Positions 38,701-51,315 of a stretch of 64,000 nucleotides of DNA are shown one piece after another. Both the position numbers and the translations under genes were made by a program. The notes beneath the pieces were generated by a model. The model ran no database searches and was not told where the DNA came from. It saw nothing but the letters and a program-made list of their open reading frames with translations. Position 1 is the first letter of the stretch, and each line of letters opens with the position of its first letter. Origin of the DNA: Acanthornis magna (taxonomy: Eukaryota; Chordata; Aves; Passeriformes; Acanthizidae); the NCBI GenBank assembly GCA_036785705.1, contig JAWUZG010000004.1, forward strand, positions 8,342,501 through 8,406,500, given 5' to 3'.

Positions 38701-40950
38701 TTTAATATTTATTCAGCACATGCATTTGTTTTGTTAGGGAGCAGGTTGTAATTTCACTCATCTATTTCTTTCATGATAGGAAAACTCTTGTGGATTGATT
38801 TAAGAAAAGCGAGGTATAAACACTGTCATGTATAATACATTTTCTTCATTGATTAAACTTGGAACAAAAATATCCTTTTCATTTCCATTTAATTTCCATT
38901 ATATATCCATTATATATCTTTATGCAACATACTCTTGTTAATAAGAAACAAAGAAACAAAATAATTGCACATTTTTCAGATTTATTTTATTCTAGGCATT
39001 GGCTAACATTTGTATTTATTTAGCATATATCTTCTTTTTTGGGGTATGACAAATGTGCTATGCTTTATAATTATGCAAATTTTATCTGACAGATTTCTAG
39101 CCTGCTGAGATCAGAGGTACTTCGGTTGGGAAAGCTTTAAGGAGATTTACAGGTTTATTTAGCTATTGAATGCAAGAGACAAAACACTGTTCATTAGTTC
39201 ATGTCAATGTAGATTTAATAGATAAATGTAAACAAGAACATTTCCTAGACCATTTCATGACTTTCTTTCTTATCTTTTAGATTTTGGTCTGTTCCGGGTG
39301 GTGCTGCTTTAATGTGATGGCACTAGCAAAACATTTTATTTTTACTTTGTCCAGTGTTTATTTAATTCTCATTTCTGAATTGATGCCAAATGAAATATTA
39401 ATTTAACCAGATATCTGGAGTATTCTGTGTGACATTAAGGGTGGTAATTTGTAAGTAAAGGAATGCAGTTCAATTTTTTTTTTTTCTCTCATTTCACTAG
39501 TTATTTATATTATGGAAACAATCTGCAGTCTTGAAGCAGATCTTAAGCTTTTGTATCCACTGGAATATTTTATCATCATTAGAGTCAGTAGTGAAAAAGG
39601 ACTCTAAGCTCTACCACCTTGCTCTGTGACTGCATCTTAATTAAATTATTAATTATAAAAATTACTTTTTGGGAGGTCACAAAATGTCTTCTTATTTATA
39701 TTTTTATCCCAGTTCAGCAATTAGTTAATTAAACTTATATATTTTTGATAAATTAATATTGAAAATGTGTGTTAAACTCAACTCATCTTTCTGAACTTTC
39801 ATCAGCACATTTCCATCAATGTCTGTTTTGTGTAATTTTTTTTACATCTCTGCTAGAATTCTGTAGTCTTCCCTGCTGGCAATGAGTTGCCTAGACAAGT
39901 CTGCTCAAGAAATTAATATGATGTGGTTTATAAAAAAGATCTTACTGAAAAGACATTATATTAAAAATAATACTATTTTTCACTTATTTTAATTATATTA
40001 ATTTGATGTCCTGTTAATTCTAACATGTTATTTTAAACTTCTTATGATACAAATTAATCTTTCTAAACACAAAGTTTCACAGGCATGCAGTAACCTTTGG
40101 CATAAGTACTGCTGCTCATATGTACTGATGATTAATAAAATTGCAGAGAATCTTTTCCATTTGGGAAACTAAGGTACATCTGTGCCTTTTATGTATCACT
40201 TCCTATTGCAATTAAGGAGTTGAATTGTGATTTCTGTTTATTCTAGTTTAAAAAAAAAGAAGAAATTATGTAAATTGGCAAAATGCGCTTGCTTAAATCT
40301 GCAGTTTCACAAAACCAAATTTTGCCAGTGGCACCAATGGGTTCAGTATGGCCTAGTGCAAAGTCATAAATAAGTCTAGACCTCTTAGATTTTTTTATTG
40401 TTGTAAAAGCAATGTTCTGTGCTTAACAGCAATATAGTTTTTCAGAAGGTGAAGTGCTGTGCAGTGCTAACATTAACTAAATAAACATCCCTCCTTTCAA
40501 GCTCTTTCAGCAGTTATATGTAGCCAGTGTAGCTGCTGTTTGCAGCAGGGTTAAACAAAGCCTTATGATGCTGCTATCACAGTCAGGCAGGTGAGGAAAT
40601 TGCTTTTCCTCAAAATACAAAGGTTAATGAGAATTAATAGTTTCATTTGTGTTTCATTAAAGACTTTCCTAAGGGTACTGTAGTCTAATTCCCTTTGTAT
40701 CCTACACTGAACTAGGTTTTTAAGACTTTTAGCTAAAGGTTCAAGACTATTGCTTAAACACTTATATCCTTTTCATTTTCTTAAACTTTCGGTGTGTGCC
40801 GAGAAGGTGCTGATACCTCATCTCCCCATATATTTAATTTATACAGAAGGCATCTTAGTCATCATGCAGTAACTCTGTAGCTTGCTATGAATAAATTCAA
40901 GCTGAGTCAAAGCTGTTTTCTTTTATTATATCTCACGTGGTTTATGTTGT
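35800..40950. other. Repeat-poor intronic stretch, nothing identified
   Basis: About 5 kb of AT-rich sequence without a recognisable transposon, tandem array or long open frame. It may contain conserved non-coding elements, but that cannot be judged without alignment. Confidence 0.5.
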
Positions 40951-41249
40951 TTATTGTTAGCTTCGCAGTTGTTTACAGGGGTGGGAGAAGTTTGGGTTTT
41001 TTGCTTTCATCTAGGGCACTTTGTGTTTTCTGGAATGCTTAAGATTAGTCAGTTTTCCCATTTCACATGTTGGCAAAGCATACCAGAACGTTTTGGATTT
41101 ATCTTGGTTTATTCTTACATTAACTGTTTTTCTCTAAGATTTGATTTTAAAAAAGGTTTTATACAGGTCTTTAGACTTCCAAATGGAGAGCAACACACAG
41201 TCTACAGACCATCTGAATGACATGCAGCTAAAGTAAGCATTATCAGTTT

Positions 41250-41544
41250 TTAACATGTGGGCTCTCTACTGTACTTTGGCTGAGCCCCCATTTCTACGTT
41301 TCCAGCCACTCGCCTGGGGTCAGGTGTCTCTTTTTTCTTTGGTATCATCCTGACTTCAGGCTCTCTTTCTCCGCCTGTTTTGCTTGGCTGGGGGCTGTCT
41401 TCCCAGTCGCTCCTCTGGGGTCAGATGTCTCTTCCTGCTTTCAGCAGATTGTGCGGACTTTCTCAGGCTCTCACGCTCCGCCTAATTTTTGCTTGGCTGG
41501 GCTCCACTGCCAGCCGCTCTCTCCAATCCACGGTCTCAACCTGT
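41250..41544 (-). mobile_element. Endogenous retrovirus 5' leader remnant with tandem repeats
   Basis: Downstream of the PBS on the minus strand lies a GC-rich untranslated leader. Three copies of a unit of about 110 bp are visible: CTTTGGCTGAGCCCC near 41274, GCTTGGCTGGGGGCTG near 41382 and GCTTGGCTGGGCTCC near 41491. Two of them are followed by a shared CTGGGGTCAG(A/G)TGTCTCTT and by CTCCGCCT. The left end at about 41250 is approximate. No gag, pol or env sequence follows, so the provirus is truncated and non-functional. Confidence 0.7.
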
Positions 41545-41562
41545 ATCACGTTAGAGTCACCA
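41545..41562 (-). other. Retroviral primer-binding site, tRNA-Trp-like
   Basis: On the minus strand TGGTGACTCTAACGTGAT lies two bases (AA) after the LTR end. It matches the tRNA-Trp primer-binding site of avian leukosis/sarcoma-type retroviruses, as I know it, at 15 of 18 positions. The spacing of LTR-CA, two bases, then TGG is the standard arrangement. Confidence 0.75.
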
Positions 41563-41564
41563 TT

Positions 41565-41862
41565 TGATGGTGGACAAAAGGCTGACACTCGGGATTGTGG
41601 CAAGCATCAGCCATTTATCCCATGGTACAGTTTTTTTCCACACCCAGAACAGGTGTTCCTTGATACAGTACAGGTGTTCCTTGTTACCTTACCTTACAGT
41701 TGACTATAACATGTGTTCCTTGTTACCTTACAGTTGATTAGCAAACTATCTACACATGCCTTTTCTACTTAATTGTATAGGTCTGCATTCTCGGCTTCTT
41801 TCTCCCACAGCTGTGGCTTATTTAGGCCTAGGCTGCCTGCAGCCTTTTCCTATCTTACCACA
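41565..41862 (-). mobile_element. Endogenous retroviral 5' LTR (about 298 bp)
   Basis: On the minus strand it starts TGTGGTAAGATAGGAAAAGG and ends CCACCATCA, immediately before the AA plus primer-binding site. Short direct repeats of GTGTTCCTTGTTACCTTAC (as read on the + strand, near 41655-41735) lie in its middle. Its size and the tRNA-Trp-like PBS fit an avian alpharetrovirus-related or ERV2/ERVK-type element. The matching 3' LTR is not in the window. It is fossil, non-coding DNA here. Confidence 0.75.
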
Positions 41863-41894
41863 CTGAAATTATTGAAGTATTATCTTCTGATGAA

Positions 41895-42375
41895 GGTTTG
41901 TGCTTTCTCTGTGCAAAGGCCAACCATATACTCAGTTGCATCAGCCAGGAGATTGAAAGAAATTATTACTCCTCTCTACCCCTGGGTAGATCTCATGATG
42001 CCTTAACTGGAATGCATTTTCTAGCTGGTGGCATTTCAATTGATGAACAAATTGAACCAGCTATGAAGCTGAAATGGGAAGCATGCAATATGTGAAGGGA
42101 ACCTGAGCGGGCATTCATGAGGAAAAGAAAGCTAAGAGAGATGGTATTTTCAACTACCTATCAGGGGTTGTAGAAGAGATAAAATCGTTTTTTTCTTGAA
42201 GGTGCACAATGAGAGGACATTGGGCATCAGTCCCAAGCTGCAGTTTCCAAGTGAAAAACATGTCTTCACAGTGAGAGTAGTATTCATTGTAGCAGTTTGC
42301 TCTGGGAGGCTGTGGAATCTCTGTACTTGGAAATATTCCAGGCTAGACTCAAGAAGGTTGTGAGCATCCTGTTTC
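41895..42375 (+). mobile_element. Diverged CR1 LINE, 3' region
   Basis: Translation near 41910-41960 (CAKANHILSCISQEIER) matches the CR1 ORF2 C-terminal motif seen better preserved at 44860 and 47775. Following text, such as GGCATCAGTCCCAAGCTGCA and GGCTGTGGAATCTCTGTACTTGG, keeps the CR1 3' order. It is older than most copies in the window. Confidence 0.6.
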
Positions 42376-44713
42376 CTCAGTCAACATGATGCAATTAAAT
42401 CTAAATTTCCTACATTCCATTGCTGTGCAATCAAGGGCAAATGTAATATTCACATGACACTCAGATGTAATTCTTTGTGGCATTCTGCAATTTTCAATTT
42501 TCAATAGAAATTTCATGAGATTAGAGGTATGATTCAGATCAAATTCAGAAGCCTGTGATGGAATGTCTTCAGTGTGTGGACATAAGTTTATGTTTATACA
42601 TGTACATGCACATATGCACATGCATTTATAAATGTATTTATATATTTGTGGCATTACTGACCAATTATTACTGAATAGTAGCCTCTAGACAGGTGACTTT
42701 ATAAACTAAGCATATTCTGCAGATGAATTTGTGGTCAGAGAAAAAAAAACTGTACCTATGGATCAAGAAGCCAAGACTATCAGCCTAGGAGTGTAACTGT
42801 AAATTCTATTACATTATGTAATGGGCTTACTGTGGAGTTAATAATTAGTGTTTCACACAGAAATCATGCTACATATTTAGAAAATAACAACTTGTACATG
42901 CAATCTCTTCACATAAGGGAAAACTGTCAAAACTGTGGAAATCATTAGCGATCATGAAACTTCTCCTACTTGGAATTGGATCTCTGACAAGATTGTATCC
43001 AAACCAAATCAGTTTTCCATCAGTCTTGCATTTTTCATAAGAATGGACACACTGATTGTTTTGATTCTGAAGACATGAGCCATGTACTGACACACAGAGC
43101 AAGAACTAAAAGTATTGCTAAACGTCTCTGCTACTCTTCTGAGGATCAGTATTTTAAAGACATCCAAACCTTTTCTAGCTGTAAAATCTATACAGAGTTC
43201 ATTCTGATGGTTGTTAAGCAGCTTTGCATAGGTTTAGACAAAATCTGAGATAGAGTTGTGAAATTCCTAGGGAAGTAAATAAACTCTATCTTAATTAGGA
43301 TTTGATAATCGTTTTAGAAACATATTATCTTAAGGATTTATTCAGAAGTATACCTGGTAGTTTTCCTATTTGCAGTGAATCTTAGAAATGTATTGCTTTG
43401 ACTTCCTCATGAAAGTTGTTATCACAATGTGCATCCACAGAAAGGATTTTGCAATCCTGTTTTTAAACACTTGTGTTTTTCTCATAACAAATTTTATACA
43501 TGTAAGCATAGATTAATGAATTCTGTAGAATAAATTCTTGAATTAAAATCCACTCTTTTTTGACATTTTGGTAGCTAAATTGCATTTGAATAATGTACGT
43601 TCTAGACATGTTCTTAACAGTCTTTACATTCTTAAACTATTATATGCATCAGGACCTGCTGAGATGTATTGCAATTTACTTATTTATTGTACTCTTGATA
43701 AAAACCTCTTCCTTTTAAGAAGTAATATCTGGAATGTATTTTGGAAATGCATTGCATAATTCAGTACCTCAAAGATTTTTGTCAAGTACCCACTGGAGAA
43801 AGTGCATATATATGAAAATTCCGATTGATTCTTTTTCATTGAGGCTGTTGATATACAATGAAGTAGAAGTGCATAATAATATCTACTGCTGTCTGGTTTT
43901 ATGTTTAATTAAAATTGAGAAGGGACAAGACCTTAGAGAGTTTATCAACACTTCCAAGTTTTCAGTAAAATTCAATGTTAGCTGAAAACTTGCTTATTTT
44001 AAATAAGGTTGTATTTGCTATGAAGTATCTTTCTCAGGAAGAAGAATATTGGCTGGAGAGCCTGTAATAGACACTTAAAATCTATTTCCACTATAGATTT
44101 AAAAGTTAAAAAAAAGAAATAGGAAACATTTGCCTTTTACAGACACATGCTTAATTGTGTAGTTGGCTGCAAGGGATTCCGTGAAAACGAAACCTAGATA
44201 GGCTCAAATTGCTGTTAAATAAATTGAAGTCCACAAAGATCTTCTGAGTATCTCATACAGGAAATCTCTAAAATCACAAATATCCAAAATCTGTGATACA
44301 CAGAGAAGATGGAATATTCACTATTTAAACTCCTTCTAATCATTGCCAAAATTACATCTGGTCACTGGCCACAAATGTACCTCTTCTTGCTCTAAACCCA
44401 TACAGCCCTTTTTATTTCCTATGAGCACTTAAACACTGCATATCACCTAGATACCTAAATTCTGTGGAAGACTTTATCAGCTATGAATAAGCTTATCTGA
44501 ATCCTGTATTTTAAAATGTAATGGGTAGCTTCTAAAGCATAAGGGAATCAGAAGGTCCACTACTAAAGAGTGAACAAATCCTCATGTTATTTCAAATTCT
44601 TCATGTTAAAGAATGTTTGTATTTCTATTCTACTGTGTTAGGCAGCATAATTTCAGGTGTAAATATCATGTAATAGTTTTCTGTTTATTTACGGAAAAAA
44701 AAAATGTTTATTT

Positions 44714-45452
44714 GTGTCAGGTCCTGCACTCGGGTCACAATGTCATTCAGCACTATGGTCTTGAGGATGAGTGGTTGGAAAGCTACTCAGCAGAAAAGGA
44801 GCTGGGGCTGCTGGTCAACAGCCATCTGAACATGAGCCATCAGTGTTCCCAGGTGGCTAAGAAGGCCAATGGCATCCTGGCCTGTATCAGCAATAGTGTG
44901 GCCAGCAGGACCAGGGCAGTGATTGTCCCCCTGTACTTGGCACTGGTGAGGCCACACTTTAAAAATCATGTTCAGTTTTGGGCCTCTACAACAAAATCAC
45001 TGAGGAGCTGAGGCATGTCCAGAGAAGGAGCTGTTAAAGGGTCTGGAGCACAAGTCTAATGAGTAGTGTCTGATGGAACTGGGGTTCCTGGTAAAAGGAG
45101 GCTCAGGGGTTCCTTATTGCACTCTACAACTTATCTGAAAGGAGGTTACTGTGAGGAAGGGATTGGTCTCTTTCCACAATAACAAGTGACAGGACAAGAG
45201 GAAGTGGCCTCAAGTTGCACCAGGGGAGCTTTAGATCAAGTATTAGGAAAGAATCCTTCACTGAAAGAGTGGTCAAGCACTGAAATAAGCTACCCAGGCA
45301 AGTGATGGAATCATCCCTGGAAGTGTTCAAAAGGTGTGTGGATGTGGCTCTTGGGGATATGGTTTAGTGGTGAGCGCAGTGGTGCTGGGTTAATGGTTGA
45401 ACTGAATAATTTTATAGATCTATTCCAACCTTAATGATTCTGTATTTCTACA
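44714..45452 (+). mobile_element. CR1 LINE with ORF2 C-terminal remnant
   Basis: Starts at GTCAGGTCCTGCACTCGGG and ends at CCTTAATGATTCTGTATTTC. From 44770 to 45011 a frame stays open and reads ELGLLVNSHLNMSHQCSQ, then VAKKANGILACISNSVASR, which is the C-terminal end of CR1 ORF2 (endonuclease/reverse-transcriptase protein). Only this tail remains, so it is a dead 5'-truncated copy. Confidence 0.92.
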
Positions 45453-47544
45453 AACTTGAACACAGGCTAATGAAAAAAAACATCTAAACAATCAAGAGAT
45501 ATGAAGTCCTCTTTACCTTCTTCCCTTTCCAAATAAAGAACTTATGCTAAGAAATTAAAGCATATTACAGTTAGTTGACAGCATGAGATTATTTGATGTT
45601 AACATACAGTCTTGGAAAGAGTGAAACATAATATCTGTTCCTTCCAAACTTGTAATTTCCAAAGCAGCAATAAAACAAGAGTAACTGTCAGTTTAATCAC
45701 TATTATGTGCAGGATGAGAAATGTTTTACAATTTCGTTTCAGTCTGAAATTTGTCTTTTGGGACTTACACAGTAGATTAATATATTTTCAGCATTCATTT
45801 AATAGTTTTTTTAAGTGTTTTATCAAACAACTTAATGTGACAAGTTTTCAGCAGCCTTGTATCTTGACAATCACTTAAAATCTAAATACAGTGATTGTTT
45901 TACATTATAATATATACCATTATTTTGTTGTAAAGAGTGTGGAAATTCCATTGTTAATGGTCAGACATTTCTGTGTAAATCATTCCATTTTGTGAAATAT
46001 TGTGGAGTACAAAAAATTCAGTCATCTAGAAGAGGGCCTATATTAATTGACTTTGTACCATAATACTGATTCTTTAGCATTAATCTGGATTTAATAATGT
46101 GCTTGAAGGGTGTAAGTGCTGTCAGAAAGTGATTACCATATGGGTTTCTTCAAACTTGCTTATAGTGTGGAAGTCTTTGGAAGTCCTCTTTCAACTGAGA
46201 GGTGGTTCTTTCCCAGAGCCATGTTTGTGTTTTAATGTTTGTCTAATTCGAAATATATTCTCTTCTTCCATACTAAAATTCTCAGGAGTGCTTCAGTTTA
46301 TGCTGGATGCTAGTTGAAAGGTGAATCAGAGTTCAACAGTGAAAAAGAGAGAGTATATGAGAGAATGATTCAGGGACATAACTCAGACATTTCTTGAATT
46401 TTGTATTTTCTGTATGATGGGCTTTTTTTTTTTCTAGAATGATCTTGGCAGATATATACTTTTTCAATATGGTGATTTACTATAAATTAACCAGAAATGC
46501 TAATGTTTTCATATGTTTCTGATATGATATTTTAAATATTTGGTTTCAGTGAAAATGGCTACTGTATAAGAAATACTAATGAAAACTACCATTTTTAAAT
46601 ACTTCACTCCTCAAACAAAACTTTAACTAAAACATCCTCCAGAAACAGCATACATGACATGACATAAAACACATAGGCTTTGAGATGCATAATGAAGACA
46701 GAAGAAACAGTGTTGTTGCAAATCTTTGTAGTGTGGAGAGTCATAGAGAAATATATTTTTCCTCTATGATCGTGCAATTACCCAAGGCTGCATTTTGATT
46801 TTAATGGCTACCTGTTTTTAATTCAAGTTTGGATAACAGCAATACAAAGAAAAATATTTCACTCTGAATTCCAATTACCTTTTGAAATATTATCTTAATT
46901 ACATTATTTATTAATCACTTATGAAAGTAGGCGCTTTTTTATAGACATGATCTTGCATATGCCTTCAGCCCTTGCTTTGTGCTGTATTCCATCACATTTC
47001 AAGGCTAAGTAGGGTCAGGATAGGTCAGTGAATGATTATGAGATTACAAGTATATTTTGAGGTGTTACCACAAAGACTGTTAATGATTAAGTATCTTGTT
47101 TTCACTCCTGAATGTTACAACAGTTGCAGGACTGAATAAATTGTAAAAGCAAGGCCAAAATCACTCAGCCCCTTTGAGTTATTAAAGACCCAAGAGATTA
47201 TTTTGAGGCTTTTAGGTTTTGGTGCTAATTGGCTCATTAATCAGACTGAGAAATTCATAATAAGAACCAGTATGTATGAGTAGAAGACAGACAAGTTCAA
47301 ATGGGATATTAGACGCACATTTTAATGTTCACAATGATTGCTTCTGAACGGTACTGTGAAAGTGGCAAATTATCCATCTACACATGTCTTTGAGTGGATG
47401 ACTTTATAGGAAGCAATCTTCAGTGAATCAGATGTTATTAGGCTCAACAGAAGGGTAACTGGGTTGAAACAAAACTGAAAGGTATTCCAAGGCAGTTTCC
47501 TGGTTTAAGAGACTGTTCAACACAAAGCTGAAAGGAACGGCTGA

Positions 47545-48320
47545 TACTTTAGAGAGCTGTGCAGCCCTTCAGAAGGACCTGGACACGTTGGAGAGAGGAA
47601 CTGTCTGAAATTCAACAAGGGCAAAATAGGGTCCTGCACCTGGGGAGTAATAACCCTGTGCACCAGCACAGTCTGGGCACTGACCTGCCAGAAAGCAGCT
47701 CTCAGGCCATGAGAAGGACCTGGGGGTCCTGACAGACAACAAGCTGTCCATGAGCTGGCAGTGAGCTCTTGTGGCCAAGAAGGCCAACAGAATCCTGGAA
47801 TGCATTAGGAAAAGCATTGCCAACAGGTTGAGGGAGGTGGTCCTTCCACTCTACTCACCCCTGGTGAAGCCACGCTTGGAGTGCTGTGTCCAGTTCTCAT
47901 TACAAGAGAGACATGGAGCTCCAGGAGCAAGTCCAGTGGAGGGCTGTGAAGATGATGAACATCTCTGTTATGAGGAAAGGCTGAGAGATTGGGCCACTTA
48001 GCTTTGAGAAGAGACAGCTGAGAGGGAACCTCATCAATGTATATAAATGTGTGAAGGGAGAGTGTCCAGGTGGTGGTGTCAAACAATAGGACAAGAGGCA
48101 ATGGACAGAAACTGATTAGCAAAAAGTTCCCCGAATATGAGGAAGAACTTTATTGTGCAGGTGACCACACATTGGGACAGATTGTCCAGAGAGCTTGTGG
48201 AGTCTCCCTTATTGGAGATTTTTAAGAACCATATGGACACAATCCTGTGGAATGTGCTCTAGGATGACCCTGCTTGAGCAGGCATGTTGGACTGGGTGAC
48301 TTTTCCAACCTTCCCCAAAC
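47545..48320 (+). mobile_element. CR1 LINE, 3' region
   Basis: Begins near CAGCCCTTCAGAAGGACCTG and runs through GGCCAAGAAGGCCAACAGAA to GATGACCCTGCTTGAGCAGG and TTCCAACCT. The ORF2 tail (AKKANRILECIRKSIANR) is visible but frameshifted. The 3' octamer tail is short or lost. Confidence 0.92.
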
Positions 48321-49189
48321 CTTTCCAACCACTGCTTTTGTAAACTTCATCTATGTTATTACACAGATGTATTCCCATCCTATCAATTGGCAATCTGTTC
48401 CAGAGCTTAATGCTTAACAGCATTAGGAAGAAATTAACAGGAAGAAATACTTTTTTCCTGATTTCCAGTTTTCTTTTAATCAGATTTGATTTATGTGAGT
48501 TTCCTGTTAGACTTGTTACCCTCTATTTTCCTTGTTTTCTTCTTCTGTGCCTGTAATCAGTATAAACAAGACAGGGGCTCCATTAGGACATAAATGTGCT
48601 CACCTTTACATAAATCAACATTATCATAAATCAACACGTTATCAACACTATTCTCATACTGAGTCCAAAACACAGCACTGCATCATCTATTAAGAAGAAA
48701 ATGAGCTCTATCACAGCCAAAAGCAGTACAGTAGGAAAGAAGGAAAAGTTGTGCTAGGAGAGTAAGAAAGTGAGATTGTCATGGTGACTGCTTTCCTGAA
48801 GTGTTATAATTTACACCCAGAAAATTGTCATTCTGTTATCTATGTGAGAAGGGTTGCATTCCTGCTGTGGAAACAGCACAATTTAAACAGCTGGGGCAGC
48901 TCATATTTTCCATACTTGGGAAGTGCTAAGGGTAAATCTTAGGCAAGTAACAGCAAAACCAGACAATCACCAGAGTCAGTACCAGTATGTATCCACACTA
49001 TACAATACTGCATCATTGTGACAATTTGCACTGTGATTCTATATTTTTTCTACTTGCAGCCTTTTAAATCCAAAATGCCTCTGGATGATTCACAGTACTG
49101 ATCTCTTCTGCTATTTACTTGAAATTGTGCTGTGAACACTTCCAATGAAATATATATCAGTCTGGGCCAATTCAAATCACAGAACAAAA

Positions 49190-49405
49190 TCAGAGAATAT
49201 GTCAAGTTGAAAGGGGCCAGAAGGATCATTGAGTCAAATTCCCATCCCTGCACAGGACCATCCCCAAGAGTCACACCATGTGCTTGAGAGTTTTTTTCAA
49301 GCACTTCTTGAACTCTGTCAGGTTTGGTGCTGTGACCACTTCCCTGGGGAGCCTGTTCCAGTGCCCAGCCACCCTCTGGCAGCAATAATTCCTGACTGAA
49401 ATGGT
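49190..49405 (-). mobile_element. CR1 LINE, short 3' fragment
   Basis: The complement of CR1: CATCCCTGCACAGGACCATC near 49242 and GACCACTTCCCTGGGGAGCC near 49335 are diagnostic. The 148-codon minus frame over 49050-49496 is a chance reading through this fragment. Confidence 0.85.
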
Positions 49406-50574
49406 TTAGAAATTGACCAAAATCAAAATTTGCTTTCATGTCTAGCACTTCTGAAAGTGTACTACCAATATGATTTAATATGAAAATCAAATACACTCTT
49501 TATTCATTTTTTCAAATGTTCTAATGGAAACTTAAGTTCTAAATGAAAAGTAGTATGACCTTAAAATATTATGGACATTAGTAATGTACTAAGTGAACAC
49601 CTAGTAAATGGATATCTTTTTTTTTGCATTAGTTTATGTGGTTTTAATTTTTTAGTTGTTAGGGTCACAGCATCCAAATTACAAAAATATAAAACATTTA
49701 AAATAAGACCCCTACATTCACAACCAAAAAACCTGCTAAGCATTTTATTTCCTTGGCAATTCTGATGCAGCAGGTTCTGAATAGCAATCTCAGAATATGA
49801 TATTCTTTGTCAACATATGAAATTATTTAATATTTTTCAGGTTATAACTGATGCATGCTGATTAGTGAAATCAGGGACATAAACATCAATGAGACCTAAC
49901 TTTTGCAAGATAATTTGATTTCATATGAAATAATAATCATTCCAAGTCAAGATTTTTAAAAAAAAAGCCTAATTCAATTGTGTTGGTGACATTATAAAAA
50001 TATATGGTACTTAGTTCCATTTGCTAATAATTTAATTTTATTAGAGCCTTTATTTTCCTGTGATGCACAATCTATTAGATACTTGGGTGATTGCTTATCT
50101 ACCTTTAAATATAGATATGTTTTGTTTACATGACTCTGCTGTTTTAATACTTCATGCTTATTTAATTCTAACCCTGTGTACTGTGGAAAAGGTTTAAAAG
50201 TAGAGCAGCTCTGTCATGGAAATGCTATAACCCACAGAAGTAGTTACTGTGTGGTCATTTTGAGAAAGTGAAAGAGCACAGCAGGTTCAGAGACTTTCAT
50301 GCTTTCTGCTGTTAATTACATTTTCTGAATGAAAAGCAAAAATCCACTACTCGACCTAATTAAAACATGGAAAGGCTACATGAATGACACATGCAGAAGA
50401 GGCCCAGTTGATCTAATGAGACTCACAAGATAGTGAAGACCAGATCTACAAAGCCTCTTAAGTATCAGAGACAAAAATTACAGGTCCTGGAGTCTCACAC
50501 AACTCTGTCACATAATCTTTGGCATACTCTAAGGTTCAGTACCCTTGTTCTCATAATAAAGGTTCATCTGCCCA

Positions 50575-50851
50575 TGAGGACCTAGGCATTCCTGAAAGCA
50601 CTTCACTCAAACAGGATGAAAGGAAATGGTCTCAATTTGTGCTAAGGGAAATTGGCATTGGATATTAGGAAAAATTTCTTCTCAAAAAGAGTGGTCAAAG
50701 TGTGGAATCATCATCCCTAGAAGTATTAAAAAAACATCCAGATGTGGTACTTAGGTCATTGTTTAGTGGCGAAGATGACAGTGTTAAGTTAATGGTTGAA
50801 CTTGATGATCTAAAGTCTTTTCCAGCCTTAATGATTCTATGATTCTATAAC
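50575..50851 (+). mobile_element. CR1 LINE, 3' end
   Basis: ACAGGATGAAAGGAAATGGT near 50611, then GAAAAATTTCTTCTCAAAAA and the terminus AATGATTCTATGATTCTATA at 50830-50849. It has no coding content. Confidence 0.9.
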
Positions 50852-51204
50852 TGTGTACCTCAGTTCCTATCTTGCACCTTAATTTCAGGAGAATTTAAAA
50901 TTTATTTAATGTATTCTGAAAAGATGTCACAGACATCTGTTTTATCTTGTTCCCTAAAGTGCAAAAATGAAGACTAGTCACATTTTTACAAAAAAAGGAG
51001 GATATTTTTCCACAGTAAGTACATGAGAAATTATTTCTGTTATGAAAAAACAGCTAGCCATTGAAATATGCTTTGCTGCTCCAAATGAAATTAACCTCAA
51101 AAAATTAAAATGTTTTCTAGGAAGATTTAACATTCATTAGTCTGTTCGGGAAATGCTAATGAGTTGAAGGAGAGGGTCTTTAGCTTTGAAGACCAAAAAC
51201 CTGG

Positions 51205-51315
51205 ATTTTATATATATAATCAGAATTATATCTATGACATGTTTTTATTATATGTATGGATACATATGGTATATTTATAATATACATATGACTTATTATA
51301 TATATAAAACATAAT
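51205..51315. repeat. AT-rich TATATA patch
   Basis: Low-complexity TATATATATAAT, ATACATATGGTATATTTATA and TTATATATATAAAAC units. Confidence 0.75.

Noticed and set aside
44613..45011. 132-codon open frame as a possible gene
   Set aside because: The C-terminal two thirds is the tail of CR1 ORF2 and the N-terminal part is chance upstream intron. It is a dead LINE copy.
49050..49496. 148-codon minus-strand open frame, the longest in the window
   Set aside because: It reads through a CR1 fragment into unique sequence, with no domain and no splice or promoter context.
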